A stretch of 64,000 nucleotides of DNA from Neorhizobium petrolearium. Its GTDB lineage: Bacteria; Pseudomonadota; Alphaproteobacteria; Rhizobiales; Rhizobiaceae. Each line of letters opens with the position of its first letter. The first letter of the stretch is position 1. The notes below the pieces were generated by a model, which ran no database searches, was not told the DNA's origin, and saw nothing but the letters and a program-made list of their open reading frames with translations. The stretch lies in contig NZ_JAGGJW010000011.1 of NCBI RefSeq assembly GCF_017873175.1, forward strand, positions 186,001 to 250,000, read 5' to 3'. A program made the position numbers and the translations under genes. Positions 45,854-54,546 of the stretch are shown here, in pieces.

Positions 45854-46234
45854 ATGGCTGTCGATGAAACGGAACTGAAATGGGATGCCCGCGAGGGGAT
45901 TATCCAGTCCGCCATTCCTGCCGACGAGCTCGCCCGTCTCAGCGACGACATCATTGCCGCGCTGAAAACGGTCTATGACCCTGAAATCCCGGCTGACATC
46001 TTCGAGCTCGGCCTGATCTACAAGATCGATATCGAAGACGATCGCATGGTGAAGATCGTCATGACGCTGACCGCCCCCGGTTGCCCGGTGGCTGGCGAGA
46101 TGCCCGGTTGGGTGGAGAACGCAGTCGGTGCCGTGGAGGGCGTCTCGGGCGTCGAGGTCGAGATGACCTTTGATCCCCCGTGGACGCCGGAACGAATGTC
46201 CGAAGAAGCTCAGGTTGCCGTGGGTTGGTATTGA
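45854..46234 (+). CDS. sufT: SUF system MIP18/DUF59 protein (SufT, also SufX)
   Basis: A 126-residue DUF59/MIP18-family protein. Known homologues help deliver clusters to apo-proteins. Markers are VYDPEIPADIFELGLIYKIDI, Cys77 in APGCPVAGEMPGW and VEMTFDPPWTPERMSEEAQVAVGWY. The long open frame starting at 45785 overlaps sufS in another phase; ATG 45854 is right. It sits between sufS and sufA as in other rhizobial suf operons. Confidence 0.93.
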   Translation: MAVDETELKWDAREGIIQSAIPADELARLSDDIIAALKTVYDPEIPADIFELGLIYKIDIEDDRMVKIVMTLTAPGCPVAGEMPGWVENAVGAVEGVSGVEVEMTFDPPWTPERMSEEAQVAVGWY

Positions 46235-46312
46235 TCCGTTTACGGCAGGACATTACATTTGAATCGTGAAGCGCCGGACCTTGAATCCGGTTGTGGAAGG
46301 AGAAAAAGGCCC

Positions 46313-46702
46313 ATGGGCTTTGCAGTGATGACAATGACCGATGCCGCAGCGGCGCGCGTCAAGCAGATCGTGGCCAATTCCGGGGCGGATGCGAAAGGTG
46401 TTCGCGTCGGGATCAAGAAGGGCGGCTGCGCCGGCATGGAATATACGATCGATCTCGTCACCGAACCCAATGCCAAGGACGATCTGATCGAGCGGGATGG
46501 CGCCAAGGTCTGGATCGAACCGTCTGCGGTCCTCTATCTCCTGGGCACCGAAATGGATTTCGAAGTCACGAAGATGCGGTCCGGCTTCACCTTCGTCAAT
46601 CCCAACCAGACATCCGCCTGCGGCTGCGGCGAGTCCGTCGAGCTGAAGCCAGCGGATCTGGCCGCACTCGCAAAGCAGCGCGAGGCCGAGGCCCACGTCT
46701 GA
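46313..46702 (+). CDS. sufA: A-type iron-sulfur carrier protein SufA
   Basis: A 129-residue A-type carrier that receives a cluster from the SUF scaffold and hands it to targets. The three conserved cysteines are at 39 (GGCAGMEY), 103 and 105 (CGC, with GES following). ATG 46313 has GAAGGAG at ideal distance, while the open frame from 46259 is too early. It ends the operon only 5 bases from the stop of the convergent GntR regulator, so terminators must overlap coding sequence. Confidence 0.95.
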   Translation: MGFAVMTMTDAAAARVKQIVANSGADAKGVRVGIKKGGCAGMEYTIDLVTEPNAKDDLIERDGAKVWIEPSAVLYLLGTEMDFEVTKMRSGFTFVNPNQTSACGCGESVELKPADLAALAKQREAEAHV

Positions 46703-46707
46703 TCCAC

Positions 46708-47331
46708 TCATGAATCATCGAGATAGGCGAGGAGAGTTTCCATTGCCTGTCGCGCGCCGTCGATGTCACGCGCCTGTATGGCGCAAATGACGGCGATATG
46801 TCGTGCTGCCGATTGATCCATGCGATCGGCAGAGGCCTTTGAGAACCATAACCGTCGCGAATGCGTCTGAAGCGGTGCCAGGGCCGAAACCAGGAAGCGA
46901 TTGGGGCAGGCCTCCTCGAAGATCTCATCGAAACGCCTGTCGGCCTCCAGAAAACGCAAAATGTCGCCTGTGTCGGAAGCCGCACTCATCGCCTTGGCGC
47001 AATCCACCAAGGCGGAGCGCTGCTCCTCATTCGCATGTTCCGCTACGAGGGCAGCGGCAAGAGGTTCGAGCTGCCGGCGCACCTGCATGATGCCTTGATG
47101 ATCGCCGGGGACGATCTCGGCGATTTGCAGTCCGACGCGCGGCCGCACCCGGATCAGCCCCTGCCATTCGAGCTTCTGAATCGCTTCGCGAACCGGGGTG
47201 CGCCCCGGGCCGGCAAGCGCGATCAATTGCCTCTCCGTCACGGGAACTCCCGGCTTCAGTTTCAGCGTCACGATCAGGTTCTCCAGCCGCCGATAGGCTT
47301 GCCGGCTGAGGGATTCTGCCTCGGATGACAT
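46708..47331 (-). CDS. GntR family transcriptional regulator (FCD type)
   Basis: A 207-residue regulator with an N-terminal winged helix (about 1-70), including LKLKPGVPVTERQLIALAGPGRTPVREAIQKLEWQGLIRVRPRVGLQIAEI, and a C-terminal all-helical FCD ligand domain. The FCD metal-site histidine usually found in DxxFH is Asp here (DRRFDEIF), while RHIAVICAIQ keeps a later one. It probably represses a nearby or distant catabolic gene in response to an organic acid. No obvious target lies adjacent. ATG 47331 is preferred over a longer frame. Confidence 0.85.
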   Translation of the reverse strand: MSSEAESLSRQAYRRLENLIVTLKLKPGVPVTERQLIALAGPGRTPVREAIQKLEWQGLIRVRPRVGLQIAEIVPGDHQGIMQVRRQLEPLAAALVAEHANEEQRSALVDCAKAMSAASDTGDILRFLEADRRFDEIFEEACPNRFLVSALAPLQTHSRRLWFSKASADRMDQSAARHIAVICAIQARDIDGARQAMETLLAYLDDS

Positions 47332-47395
47332 CTTGTTGGTTTCTCCCCGGGCAATCGCGGTAGACCGGCACCGTGACGAAGCTCGGTCGGAACCG

Positions 47396-48601
47396 CTATT
47401 CATGTCGGAGAGCTTCGATCGGGTTAAGCTGAGCCGCACGGCGGGCAGGGAAGTAACCGAAAATCATGCCGATTGCGGCCGAGAAGACAAATGCAAGCGC
47501 AATGATCGTCGGGCTCGTTACGAAGGGCACCTGGAGATAGCTGACGACGCCGAAGGCGAGAGCCAATCCTGTCATAATGCCCGTGACGCCCCCGAAAATC
47601 GACAGCATGACAGCCTCGACGAGGAATTGGGTGAGCACCTGCCCTTCCAGCGCGCCGATCGCCAGTCGGATGCCGATTTCGCGCGTGCGCTCCGTCACCG
47701 AAACGAGCATGATGTTCATGATGCCGATGCCGCCGACGAGCAGGCTGACAGCCGCCACTGCCCCTAGGAGGCCCGTCAGCAGCACCGTGGTGCCGGTCAT
47801 CGCCGCAGCGATCTGCGACATGTCGTTGACCGAGAAATCGTCCTCGCGTCCGATCGCGATGCGCCGCCGCTCGCGCAGCAGGCTCTCCACGTCAGACTGC
47901 ACCTTCGACGTGGCGACGCCGTCCTGAGCGGAGAGAATAATGCTGCTGATCGTCGTCGTCCCGCCGATCCGCCGCTGGTGCAGCTTCAGCGGCATGATCA
48001 CCGTGTCGTCCTGATCGTCACCCATGCCCGACTGGCCCTTGACGGCGAGTATCCCGATGACCGGGCAGGCGATGTTGCTGACGCGAATGTTCTGGCCGAC
48101 CGGGTTGGCGGCGCCAAAAAGCTCCTTGCGCACTGTTTCGCCGATAATGCAGGCGGCATGGCTGCCACGGTCTTCGTTTGGCAGGAAGTTGCGACCGAAC
48201 GCGAGGTCCCAGTCCTGAGCGATCAAGTAGTCATTGGTGGTGCCGATGGCACTGGTCGAATGGTTGGCTCCGCCGGCAATCACGGTTGCTGTGCCACGGT
48301 TTACCGGGGCAACGGCCCTCAGACCGGTCACCTGTTCCCGGATCGCCTGCACATCCTTGTCGGTAAAACGCTTGGCCTCGGTGCTGACACGCCCCGGCCC
48401 CCATTGGCCGGGTCGCACGAAGAGCGTGTTGGTACCGAGCCGCGAAAGTTCGTCCTTCACCCGCGCCGTCGTGCCGTTGCCGACCGTCACCATCGCGATC
48501 ACGGCAGCGACGCCGATAACGACGCCGAGCACGGTAAGGAAGGAGCGCAGCATGTTGCGGCTGATCGCGCGCCAGGCAAGTTTTGCGGTTTCAAAGAACA
48601 T
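47396..48601 (-). CDS. MacB-type ABC transporter permease
   Basis: A 401-residue permease of the FtsX/MacB type. An N-terminal transmembrane helix is followed by a large periplasmic domain (MacB_PCD) and three C-terminal helices, ending PARRAAQLNPIEALRHE. It overlaps the ATPase gene upstream by 11 bases. With the ATPase and the adaptor upstream it forms a MacAB-like tripartite exporter, probably of peptides, lipids or macrolides. No outer-membrane channel gene is adjacent. Confidence 0.92.
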   Translation of the reverse strand: MFFETAKLAWRAISRNMLRSFLTVLGVVIGVAAVIAMVTVGNGTTARVKDELSRLGTNTLFVRPGQWGPGRVSTEAKRFTDKDVQAIREQVTGLRAVAPVNRGTATVIAGGANHSTSAIGTTNDYLIAQDWDLAFGRNFLPNEDRGSHAACIIGETVRKELFGAANPVGQNIRVSNIACPVIGILAVKGQSGMGDDQDDTVIMPLKLHQRRIGGTTTISSIILSAQDGVATSKVQSDVESLLRERRRIAIGREDDFSVNDMSQIAAAMTGTTVLLTGLLGAVAAVSLLVGGIGIMNIMLVSVTERTREIGIRLAIGALEGQVLTQFLVEAVMLSIFGGVTGIMTGLALAFGVVSYLQVPFVTSPTIIALAFVFSAAIGMIFGYFPARRAAQLNPIEALRHE

Positions 48602-49307
48602 GATCCGGCTCCTTCACCCGCACTTGATCCGAGGCAAGCCGGCCGTCGACGAAACGCAGGAGGCGTTTGCCATAGGCAGCAATATCTTCCTCATGCGTGA
48701 CCATGATGACGGTGATGCCGTTCTCGCGATTGAGCCGGGCGATCAGTTCCATGATCTCGAAGCTCGTCCTGGTGTCCAGATTGCCGGTCGGCTCGTCGGC
48801 AAGCAGAACGGCCGGATTGGTGACGATGGCGCGGGCGATCGCAACACGCTGCTGTTGACCGCCTGAGAGCTCTTGTGTCGTATGGCTTTCGCGGCCCTTG
48901 AGACCGACCTGTTCGAGGGCGGCGAGCGCAAGCCGGCGGCGTTCACGGTGGTCCATGCCACGGTAGACGAGGGGCAGTTCGACATTCTCGACGGCGGACG
49001 TGCGGGCAAGCAGGTTGAAGCCCTGGAAGACGAAGCCCAGCATATGCCGTCGAAGCAGCGTGAGCTGCGAACGGTCGAAGCTGCTCGTCGGGATGCCTTG
49101 GAAGAAGTATTCGCCGGAGGAGGGCACGTCGAGCCCGCCGATGATGTTCATGGCCGTGGATTTGCCCGAGCCCGATGGCCCCATGATGGCCACGAATTCG
49201 CCCTGCGAAATCGAGAGATCGATATGGTCCAGCGCGCGGATCATCGCTTCGCCGCGGCCGTAGAATTTGGAGACCTGCTTGAACGTGATGAGTGGGGGGA
49301 GCGTCAT
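48591..49307 (-). CDS. MacB/LolD-type ABC transporter ATP-binding protein
   Basis: A 238-residue ATPase with Walker [10 protein letters not shown] (about 41-49), signature [14 protein letters not shown], Walker [12 protein letters not shown] and switch [14 protein letters not shown]. It pairs with the permease downstream, which it overlaps. ATG 49307 is preferred; the open frame running another 50 codons upstream overlaps the adaptor gene and is not coding. In E. coli MacB these two domains are one chain; here they are separate. Confidence 0.93.
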   Translation of the reverse strand: MTLPPLITFKQVSKFYGRGEAMIRALDHIDLSISQGEFVAIMGPSGSGKSTAMNIIGGLDVPSSGEYFFQGIPTSSFDRSQLTLLRRHMLGFVFQGFNLLARTSAVENVELPLVYRGMDHRERRRLALAALEQVGLKGRESHTTQELSGGQQQRVAIARAIVTNPAVLLADEPTGNLDTRTSFEIMELIARLNRENGITVIMVTHEEDIAAYGKRLLRFVDGRLASDQVRVKEPDHVL

Positions 49308-49318
49308 GGCGTTGCCCC

Positions 49319-50614
49319 TCAACTGGTGCGGGCGACGGCATCCGTGATCAGCAGGTCGCCTTCTTTGATGTCGCCGGATTTCAGCACCGTGAACTGCCCG
49401 TCCGTCGGGCCGGTTTCCAGCTGGACACGGGTGGGGACGCCGGCACGCAGGACCCAAACGGCGCGGTTGGCAGCGGAAGCCTCTTCGCTGCTGCGGTTGG
49501 TGCGCAGGCGAGGCGGTGAAAAGAGCCGGGTCAGGAAACTGCCGCGGTTGCCGCCAGCCGTCGCGGGAGGAGAATAGCGCAAGGCTGCATTCGGCACGAG
49601 GAGCGAATCGGAGACGGATTCGACCGTAATGTCTGCGGTTGCGGTCATGCCGGGGCGCAACAGGAGATCGGCATTGTCTACTGTCAGGATCGCCTTGTAG
49701 GTGACGACATTGGAGACGGTCTCGGAGGCGAAGCGGACGGTCTCGATAGTGGCGGGAAAGCTGCGGTCCGGATAGGCGTCGACGGAGAATTTCGCGAGCT
49801 GACCTTCCTTCACCTGGCCGACATCCGCCTCGTCCACGGCGACTTGAAGTTCCATATGCCTGAGGTCTCCGGCGATGGTGAAGAGCACCGGCGCATTGAG
49901 CGAGGAGGCGACCGTCTGGCCGGGATCCACGTCCCGGGTGAGCACTACGCCGTCGATTGGCGAGATAATCTGGAGTTTCGAGAGATTGACCTCTGCAAGC
50001 TGCAGGCTGGCTTCGGCAGACAGGACCGCGGCTTCGTTGACCGCTTTGGTCGCAACGGCAGCGTCATAGGTATATTTCGCCGCATCCAGTTCCTGCTGGC
50101 TGGAAATGCGGTTGCTGACAAGGCCGGTCAGCCGGTCAAGCGTATTCTTGGCCGATGCGGCTTCCGCTTCTGCCTTGAGCACGCTCGCCTTTGCGGAGGC
50201 AAGCTGGGCGCGGGCGCTCTGGACATCGGCCTCCTGCTTGTTGGTGTCGAGTTCGGCGAGCACATCGCCTGTCTTCACCGGGCTGTTATAGCTGACACTG
50301 ACCTTGCGCACGGTGCCGGAGAGCTCGCTCGATATATCCACCTGATCTGTCGGTTGGACGGAACCGGTCGCGGTGACGATGACCGAAAGGTCGCCGCGCT
50401 TCACGGGTTGTGTCGTATAGTCGTATCGCGTCCCGTTGCTGCCGAAATAGGTATAGGCGCCGGCAGCAGCGATCAGAAGGACGACGAAAACGATTGGCCA
50501 TAAGAGCCAGCGGCGCTTCTTGCCGCTGCCCGACGCTGCAAGGATCGCGGCGAGATCGGGCGCATCGCTCGTCTTTACCGCTGGGTCGGGTGTCTTCTGT
50601 ACGTTCAAGGTCAA
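49319..50614 (-). CDS. MacA/HlyD-type periplasmic adaptor protein
   Basis: A 431-residue membrane-fusion protein. One N-terminal transmembrane helix (about 37-55, LLWPIVFVVLLIAAAGAYTYF) is followed by lipoyl, coiled-coil hairpin and beta-barrel domains, with VKRGDLSVIVTATGSVQPTDQVDISSELSG as the first lipoyl half. It connects the permease with an outer-membrane duct. The start appears to be TTG 50614 with AGAGGGA upstream. Divergent genes are absent, and about 300 bases of upstream DNA separate it from the small gene beyond. Confidence 0.9.
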   Translation of the reverse strand: MTLNVQKTPDPAVKTSDAPDLAAILAASGSGKKRRWLLWPIVFVVLLIAAAGAYTYFGSNGTRYDYTTQPVKRGDLSVIVTATGSVQPTDQVDISSELSGTVRKVSVSYNSPVKTGDVLAELDTNKQEADVQSARAQLASAKASVLKAEAEAASAKNTLDRLTGLVSNRISSQQELDAAKYTYDAAVATKAVNEAAVLSAEASLQLAEVNLSKLQIISPIDGVVLTRDVDPGQTVASSLNAPVLFTIAGDLRHMELQVAVDEADVGQVKEGQLAKFSVDAYPDRSFPATIETVRFASETVSNVVTYKAILTVDNADLLLRPGMTATADITVESVSDSLLVPNAALRYSPPATAGGNRGSFLTRLFSPPRLRTNRSSEEASAANRAVWVLRAGVPTRVQLETGPTDGQFTVLKSGDIKEGDLLITDAVARTS

Positions 50615-50772
50615 GTCCCTCTTTGGATGATATATGGGACAGCCGTACGTGTCCGTCCCGCCGCCACACGGCGCGAATCCGCCGGAAGCGTGGTCATCGC
50701 AGATTTCTCTATGCTTCCAATGACATGAAACGCATGTAGGAGGAACTTAAATATCGGTAAGGTAGTTCTGCC

Positions 50773-50786
50773 TTGATCCGCATCAG
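50773..50786. promoter_or_regulatory. Candidate FNR/FixK box
   Basis: TTGATCCGCATCAG matches 13 of the 14 bases of TTGAT-N4-ATCAA, the anaerobox bound by FixK or FnrN in rhizobia. It is centred about 165 bases upstream of the exporter operon, which is farther than the usual -41 position. Confidence 0.35.
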
Positions 50787-50874
50787 ACGGCGGCTCTTTT
50801 TTGGGAACGTCGAAGCGGGCACCAATGCGGCTTCCGCGACGGCGACGCTGCCGTACAAATCAGTTCGTTAGTGG

Positions 50875-50908
50875 AAAAGCCGGCATCTCGCACCAGACGC
50901 CGGCTTTT
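50875..50908 (-). terminator. Terminator of the 59-residue membrane protein gene
   Basis: A 10-bp stem, AAAAGCCGGC / GCCGGCTTTT, with a 14-base loop starts about 20 bases past the stop of the small gene. On the minus strand TTTTCC follows. Confidence 0.7.
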
Positions 50909-50928
50909 GTCGTTTTCAGATCTGTAAT

Positions 50929-51108
50929 TTATTGCACCGAGCCCGGGACGCCGAAACGTTCCGGCAGAAAGGCCGTTTCCGATGGAGGGCCGCCGAGGCG
51001 GTCTGTCTTTACGGCCACGATCGGTGCGCCGGCGTGTAGGAGAATGGCGGCTATGACGCCGCCCATGATGGCTGATCCCAGGGCGATCATGGCGTTTCGG
51101 GCGTTCAT
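50929..51108 (-). CDS. Small membrane protein of unknown function (59 residues)
   Basis: A 59-residue protein with one transmembrane helix (about residues 5-26, NAMIALGSAIMGGVIAAILLHAG) and a short polar C-terminal tail containing KTDRLGGPPSETAFLPERFG. The ATG at 51108 has AAAGGAG at ideal distance, and a clear terminator follows, so it looks like a real gene. I do not recognise a family. It has no cysteine. A single-span helix with a Gly-rich face could allow packing against a larger membrane partner. Confidence 0.7.
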   Translation of the reverse strand: MNARNAMIALGSAIMGGVIAAILLHAGAPIVAVKTDRLGGPPSETAFLPERFGVPGSVQ

Positions 51109-51201
51109 GGCAATCACTCCTTTATTGCCATAGAACCTCCCGAAAATCACAAAGTTCCGGCCATGGTCGGAACCTTTGGATCAACCTCTCGTGAAGCGCG
51201 G

Positions 51202-51780
51202 TCAGGCCTTTTCGCGGGCTGTTTTCAGTGCTGTCGCCCACCAGGAGAGATCGTCCAGCATGGTCTTCACGCCCGGCTCCAGATGGGTGAGTTCCTTGAG
51301 ATCCTTGCCTTGCTGCCAGGCTGCGAAGAAATCGGCACCCTGGATGTGCACGCCCGGACGAGTCGGAACCATCTGTAGTTCGACGGCTATGTTGCGCAAA
51401 TGCTCGACCGCACGGGCGCCTCCGACGCTGCCGTAGCCCACAGCCGCCGCCGGCTTGCGGTTCCATTCCTTGTAGGAGTAGTCGAGGGCATTCTTGAGTA
51501 CGGCCGTGATCGAACGGTTGTATTCCGCCACGATAAAGATGTAGCCATCGAATTCGGCGACCTTTTTCTGCCACCGCTGACCGACTTCGTTTTCGGTTGG
51601 AACCCAGGCATTGGATGCCTTTTCATTGAAGAACGGCAGCGGGAAATCGCGCAAGTCGACGAGTTCGAATTCCATGTCCTCGCGCTGCGACGCAGTTTCG
51701 TAAATCCACTTGGCTGGCTTTTCTCCAAAACGGACGTCGCGCGTGCTCGTGATGATGATGGCAATCTTCGGCTTGGCCAT
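51202..51780 (-). CDS. NADPH-dependent FMN reductase family protein
   Basis: A 192-residue flavodoxin-like reductase. The start KIAIIITSTRDVRFGEKPAKWIYE carries the FMN phosphate-binding loop, and the FMN ring contacts follow in VAEYNRSITAVLKNALDYSYKEWNRKP and GYGSVGGARAVEHLR. It resembles ArsH/SsuE/azoreductase-like oxidoreductases. The electron acceptor is unknown. It lies downstream of DegP and a 41-residue gene on the same strand. Confidence 0.9.
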   Translation of the reverse strand: MAKPKIAIIITSTRDVRFGEKPAKWIYETASQREDMEFELVDLRDFPLPFFNEKASNAWVPTENEVGQRWQKKVAEFDGYIFIVAEYNRSITAVLKNALDYSYKEWNRKPAAAVGYGSVGGARAVEHLRNIAVELQMVPTRPGVHIQGADFFAAWQQGKDLKELTHLEPGVKTMLDDLSWWATALKTAREKA

Positions 51781-51916
51781 AAAATTCTCTCGCTTTCGGG
51801 AAAGGGATTTGGATGGGACCGAAGCAATATGGTCGCAAGAAGAAAATGGTCAAGCCGGCCGGAGGGCTTCGACGGGGCGGCTGCGGGGTTCACACGATCG
51901 TGCTCGCCAAAACGGC

Positions 51917-52042
51917 TCAGTTCGTGGACGATAGTTCTGTGGAGGGCGCCAGGATATTGGCGTTGCCGAGGGATTGGTCTGCATATTTGAATGCCAGGAT
52001 GCTGAGCACCGAGGCGATGAGAACGACGAAAATGATCCGCAT
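51917..52042 (-). CDS. Tiny membrane protein (41 residues), candidate
   Basis: A 41-codon frame too short for ordinary ORF cut-offs. The protein begins MRIIFVVLIASVLSILAF, a hydrophobic segment long enough for one membrane span, and continues with a polar tail ending STELSSTN. AAGGAG stands 7 bases before ATG 52042, as strong as any ribosome site here. It lies about 150 bases past the degP stop and 136 bases before the FMN reductase start. No family is known to me; conservation would decide. Confidence 0.5.
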   Translation of the reverse strand: MRIIFVVLIASVLSILAFKYADQSLGNANILAPSTELSSTN

Positions 52043-52192
52043 CAGGAACTCCTTCGCCCGCATAAACGGTGCCGGACATGTAGAGGTTCCTGGTTGGGTT
52101 TCAATAGAACGTGATGACCATTCATCGTCGGGGTGGACACAGCCCGATCCCGAAGGCCAGGCTGTGCCATATGATGATGCGGAGCCGACGGT

Positions 52193-53719
52193 TTAGCTGA
52201 CCGAGAAGGGGACGGCTACGAAGGTCTGGCTGTCGCCGCGCTGGATGAGAAGCAGGACCGATTTGCGACCGGCCTTGCCCGCATCAGCAACTGCTGCCTT
52301 GGCTTCCTTGGCTGATTTCACTGGCCGCTGGTTCACCGAGACGATGATGTCCCCGGGCTGCAGGCCGGCATCGGTTGCCGGCTTGTCGGGGGCGACGCTT
52401 TCGATCACTGCTCCGCTTTCCCGGCGCGGCAGGTTGAGCGCCTGGCGAACATCCGGGGTAATGTCGCCAAGGCCGACGCCGATCGTCGGAACGCGTTGCG
52501 CGGCCGGGCTCGACTTGTCGCCATTATCGGCGGAGGCCTGCTGCTGGTCGTCCTGATTGCCGCCGATCGTGATGTGCAGGTCCCTGCTTTCACCTTCGCG
52601 CCACACGGTGAGGCTTTCCTTGGCTCCTGGCGCAAGATCGGCGACCATGCGCGATAGGTCACGGGGTGATTTGATCTCCTGCCCGCCGAGGGCCGTAATG
52701 ACGTCGCCGGTCTCGATGCCGGCCCGGGACGCCGGCGTGTCATCGCTCACATTGGCGACGAGCGCACCTTCAGGTTTGCCAAGGCCGATGGCGCTTGCAA
52801 CGTCCGTCGTTACCGGCTGGATCTGCACGCCGATGAAACCATGCTCGATCGAGCCGTCCTTCATAAGCTTGGCGACAACCTTTTGCGCCTGATCGGAGGG
52901 GATCGCGAAGCCGACGCCGACGCTACCGCCATTCGGCGAGTAGATAGCGGTGTTGATGCCGATTACCTTGCCCTGGAGGTCGACAAGCGGGCCACCGGAA
53001 TTGCCGTGATTGATCGGTGCGTCGATCTGGATGAAGTCATCATAGGGACCGCTGTGCAGGTCACGGCCGCGGGCTGAGACGATGCCGGCGGTGACCGTCG
53101 TGCCGATGCCGAAGGGATTGCCGATCGCAAGGATCTGGTCGCCGGCATTGAGCCTGTCGGAATCACCCCAAGCGACTGTGGCAAGCGGCTTCGCCGCATT
53201 GATCTTAATGACGGCGAGATCGGATTTCGGGTCGGCGCCGACAAGCTTGGCGGGTAGTTCCGTGCCGTCGTCCAAGGTCACCTTGATGCTCGTCGCGTTG
53301 TCGATCACGTGATTGTTGGTGACGATATAACCGTCGGCGGTGATGATAAAACCGGAACCGAGGGCCTCTGCATGCGGGGTCGGTCGCTGCGGCATCTGGC
53401 GCGGGATCGGAATGCCCTGCTGGCCGAAGAACTGCCGGAATTGCTCGTCGAAGGGTGAATCGTCGTTGAACGGCGAGCTGTCGCCGGCACTAGCGTTCTG
53501 GGCTTTCATCACGGTGGTAATGGTAACGACGGCCGGTTTGTCGGCTGCGACGATCGGTGCGAAGGAACCACCCGGGGCGACCGTGCCGGTAATCGGCGCA
53601 GTGTCGGTCGCGGCCTCGGCCGTGTTGAAGTCGAAGATGACAGGCAGGGCAAGCGGCGCTGCGACGATGGCCGCACCAAGAAGTGCGGCAAGACGGTGTT
53701 TGCGAAGGATATCGGACAT
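52193..53719 (-). CDS. DegP/HtrA-type periplasmic serine protease
   Basis: A 508-residue periplasmic protease-chaperone that clears misfolded envelope proteins. The N-terminal ~36 residues form an export signal. The catalytic triad is His137 (TNNHV), Asp167 (SDLAV) and Ser241 (GNSGGPL). Two PDZ domains follow, separated by a Gln/Ala/Asp-rich linker. A Gln/Pro-rich loop (about 95-115) after the signal is typical of DegP. ATG 53719 has AAAGGAAA upstream. Rhizobia usually carry several DegP paralogues. Confidence 0.95.
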   Translation of the reverse strand: MSDILRKHRLAALLGAAIVAAPLALPVIFDFNTAEAATDTAPITGTVAPGGSFAPIVAADKPAVVTITTVMKAQNASAGDSSPFNDDSPFDEQFRQFFGQQGIPIPRQMPQRPTPHAEALGSGFIITADGYIVTNNHVIDNATSIKVTLDDGTELPAKLVGADPKSDLAVIKINAAKPLATVAWGDSDRLNAGDQILAIGNPFGIGTTVTAGIVSARGRDLHSGPYDDFIQIDAPINHGNSGGPLVDLQGKVIGINTAIYSPNGGSVGVGFAIPSDQAQKVVAKLMKDGSIEHGFIGVQIQPVTTDVASAIGLGKPEGALVANVSDDTPASRAGIETGDVITALGGQEIKSPRDLSRMVADLAPGAKESLTVWREGESRDLHITIGGNQDDQQQASADNGDKSSPAAQRVPTIGVGLGDITPDVRQALNLPRRESGAVIESVAPDKPATDAGLQPGDIIVSVNQRPVKSAKEAKAAVADAGKAGRKSVLLLIQRGDSQTFVAVPFSVS

Positions 53720-54268
53720 GCTGGTTTTCCTTTCTGATTGATGGCTCCAGCCTCGCATTGATGACGAGTTCCGGGGCGAGTGGGATCGGAGCCACGGACC
53801 AAGTCCGCGGCCGATCGGCTTTCGGTGAGGTCAGAAGAGAAGGAGAGCCAGGTAGACCACGGAATGGTCGTGCTCTTCAGATGTTCAGTTAGGTGGATAG
53901 CGTAACCGGGTGGGTGGGCGACGATCTATCGACGTGAACGAGCGCATGGCGCCTCCGTTCTTGATCAAAGAAGTTCAATCGGCTGTCTCATACCGTCGCG
54001 TCGCGGCATGCAGCCGCCGGCGGTATTCAGTCTTGCATCGAAACCTACGCCCCGAAGCCGCGATAGTCAGCTTAACAATTGATAAGGTTCCAGACGGGCG
54101 ATCTGCCGGATTTCCGGCCGAAACCTGACTTTCAGGAATGCGGAAAAATGAGAATAATTTATGTTTATCAATTTCTTATGAGAATCTTGTTCGCCGGCGC
54201 GCGTTCGATAGAACCTGAATTCTTCGTAAGAATGATGTTTCTGCTGAAAAGATGAAGAATTTTTAAGG
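53720..54268. other. Intergenic region between degP and tRNA-Lys
   Basis: About 550 bases without a convincing gene. A 72-codon plus-strand frame at 53910-54128 has no Shine-Dalgarno and a composition unlike coding sequence here. The last ~140 bases (about 54125-54268) are clearly AT-richer than the rest of the window and include the short palindrome ATTCTT-CGT-AAGAAT at 54219-54233. The degP promoter should lie within the first part. Confidence 0.5.
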
Positions 54269-54344
54269 TGGTGAGAACGCAGGGATTCGAACCCTGGACC
54301 TACTGATTAAAAGTCAGTTGCTCTACCGGCTGAGCTACGCTCTC
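54269..54344 (-). tRNA. tRNA-Lys (anticodon UUU)
   Basis: A 76-base cloverleaf including an encoded CCA end. The acceptor stem GAGAGCG pairs with CGTTCTC with one G-U pair. The D arm is GCTC..GAGC, the anticodon stem is ACTGA/TCAGT with loop CTTTTAA (anticodon TTT at 54309-54311), and the T arm is CAGGG-TTCGAAT-CCCTG. The gene stands alone between degP and ccdA. No integrase or att-like duplication of its 3' end is seen nearby. Confidence 0.97.
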
Positions 54345-54546
54345 CCGTGGCCGGCTGTGGCGCCGCCTCTGAAAGTGCGCGGAACATATGCAGGTGACCC
54401 GTTTCGGTCAACCCGCAAAAACAGCAAAAATGCGGCTTCTTGCCGCTTTTCCATGATGATGCGAAAAGGTGATTGGTATTCGTCGCCTTGAATCGCTACG
54501 TCAGGCGCAATGCGGGGTCTGAAAAGCCTGCCATCCGGAGCCACAC

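Larger units (their letters stand above)
50615..50928. other. Intergenic region, MacA upstream
   Basis: No convincing open frame is seen in these 314 bases. They hold an FNR/FixK-like sequence and a terminator-like hairpin, described separately, and probably the promoter of the MacA-MacB-type operon. Short runs such as AGGAGG at about 50743 do not precede a usable frame. Confidence 0.5.

Noticed and set aside
51813-52196. 127-codon plus-strand frame between the FMN reductase and degP
   Set aside because: It covers the 41-codon minus-strand gene, which has a much better ribosome site, and encodes a low-complexity basic protein without motifs.
53910-54128. 72-codon plus-strand frame between degP and tRNA-Lys
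   Set aside because: No Shine-Dalgarno, no hydrophobic or domain pattern, and composition unlike neighbouring genes.
54269-54344. tRNA-Lys as an integration site of a mobile element
   Set aside because: No integrase gene, no duplicated 3' tRNA end and normal housekeeping genes on both sides.
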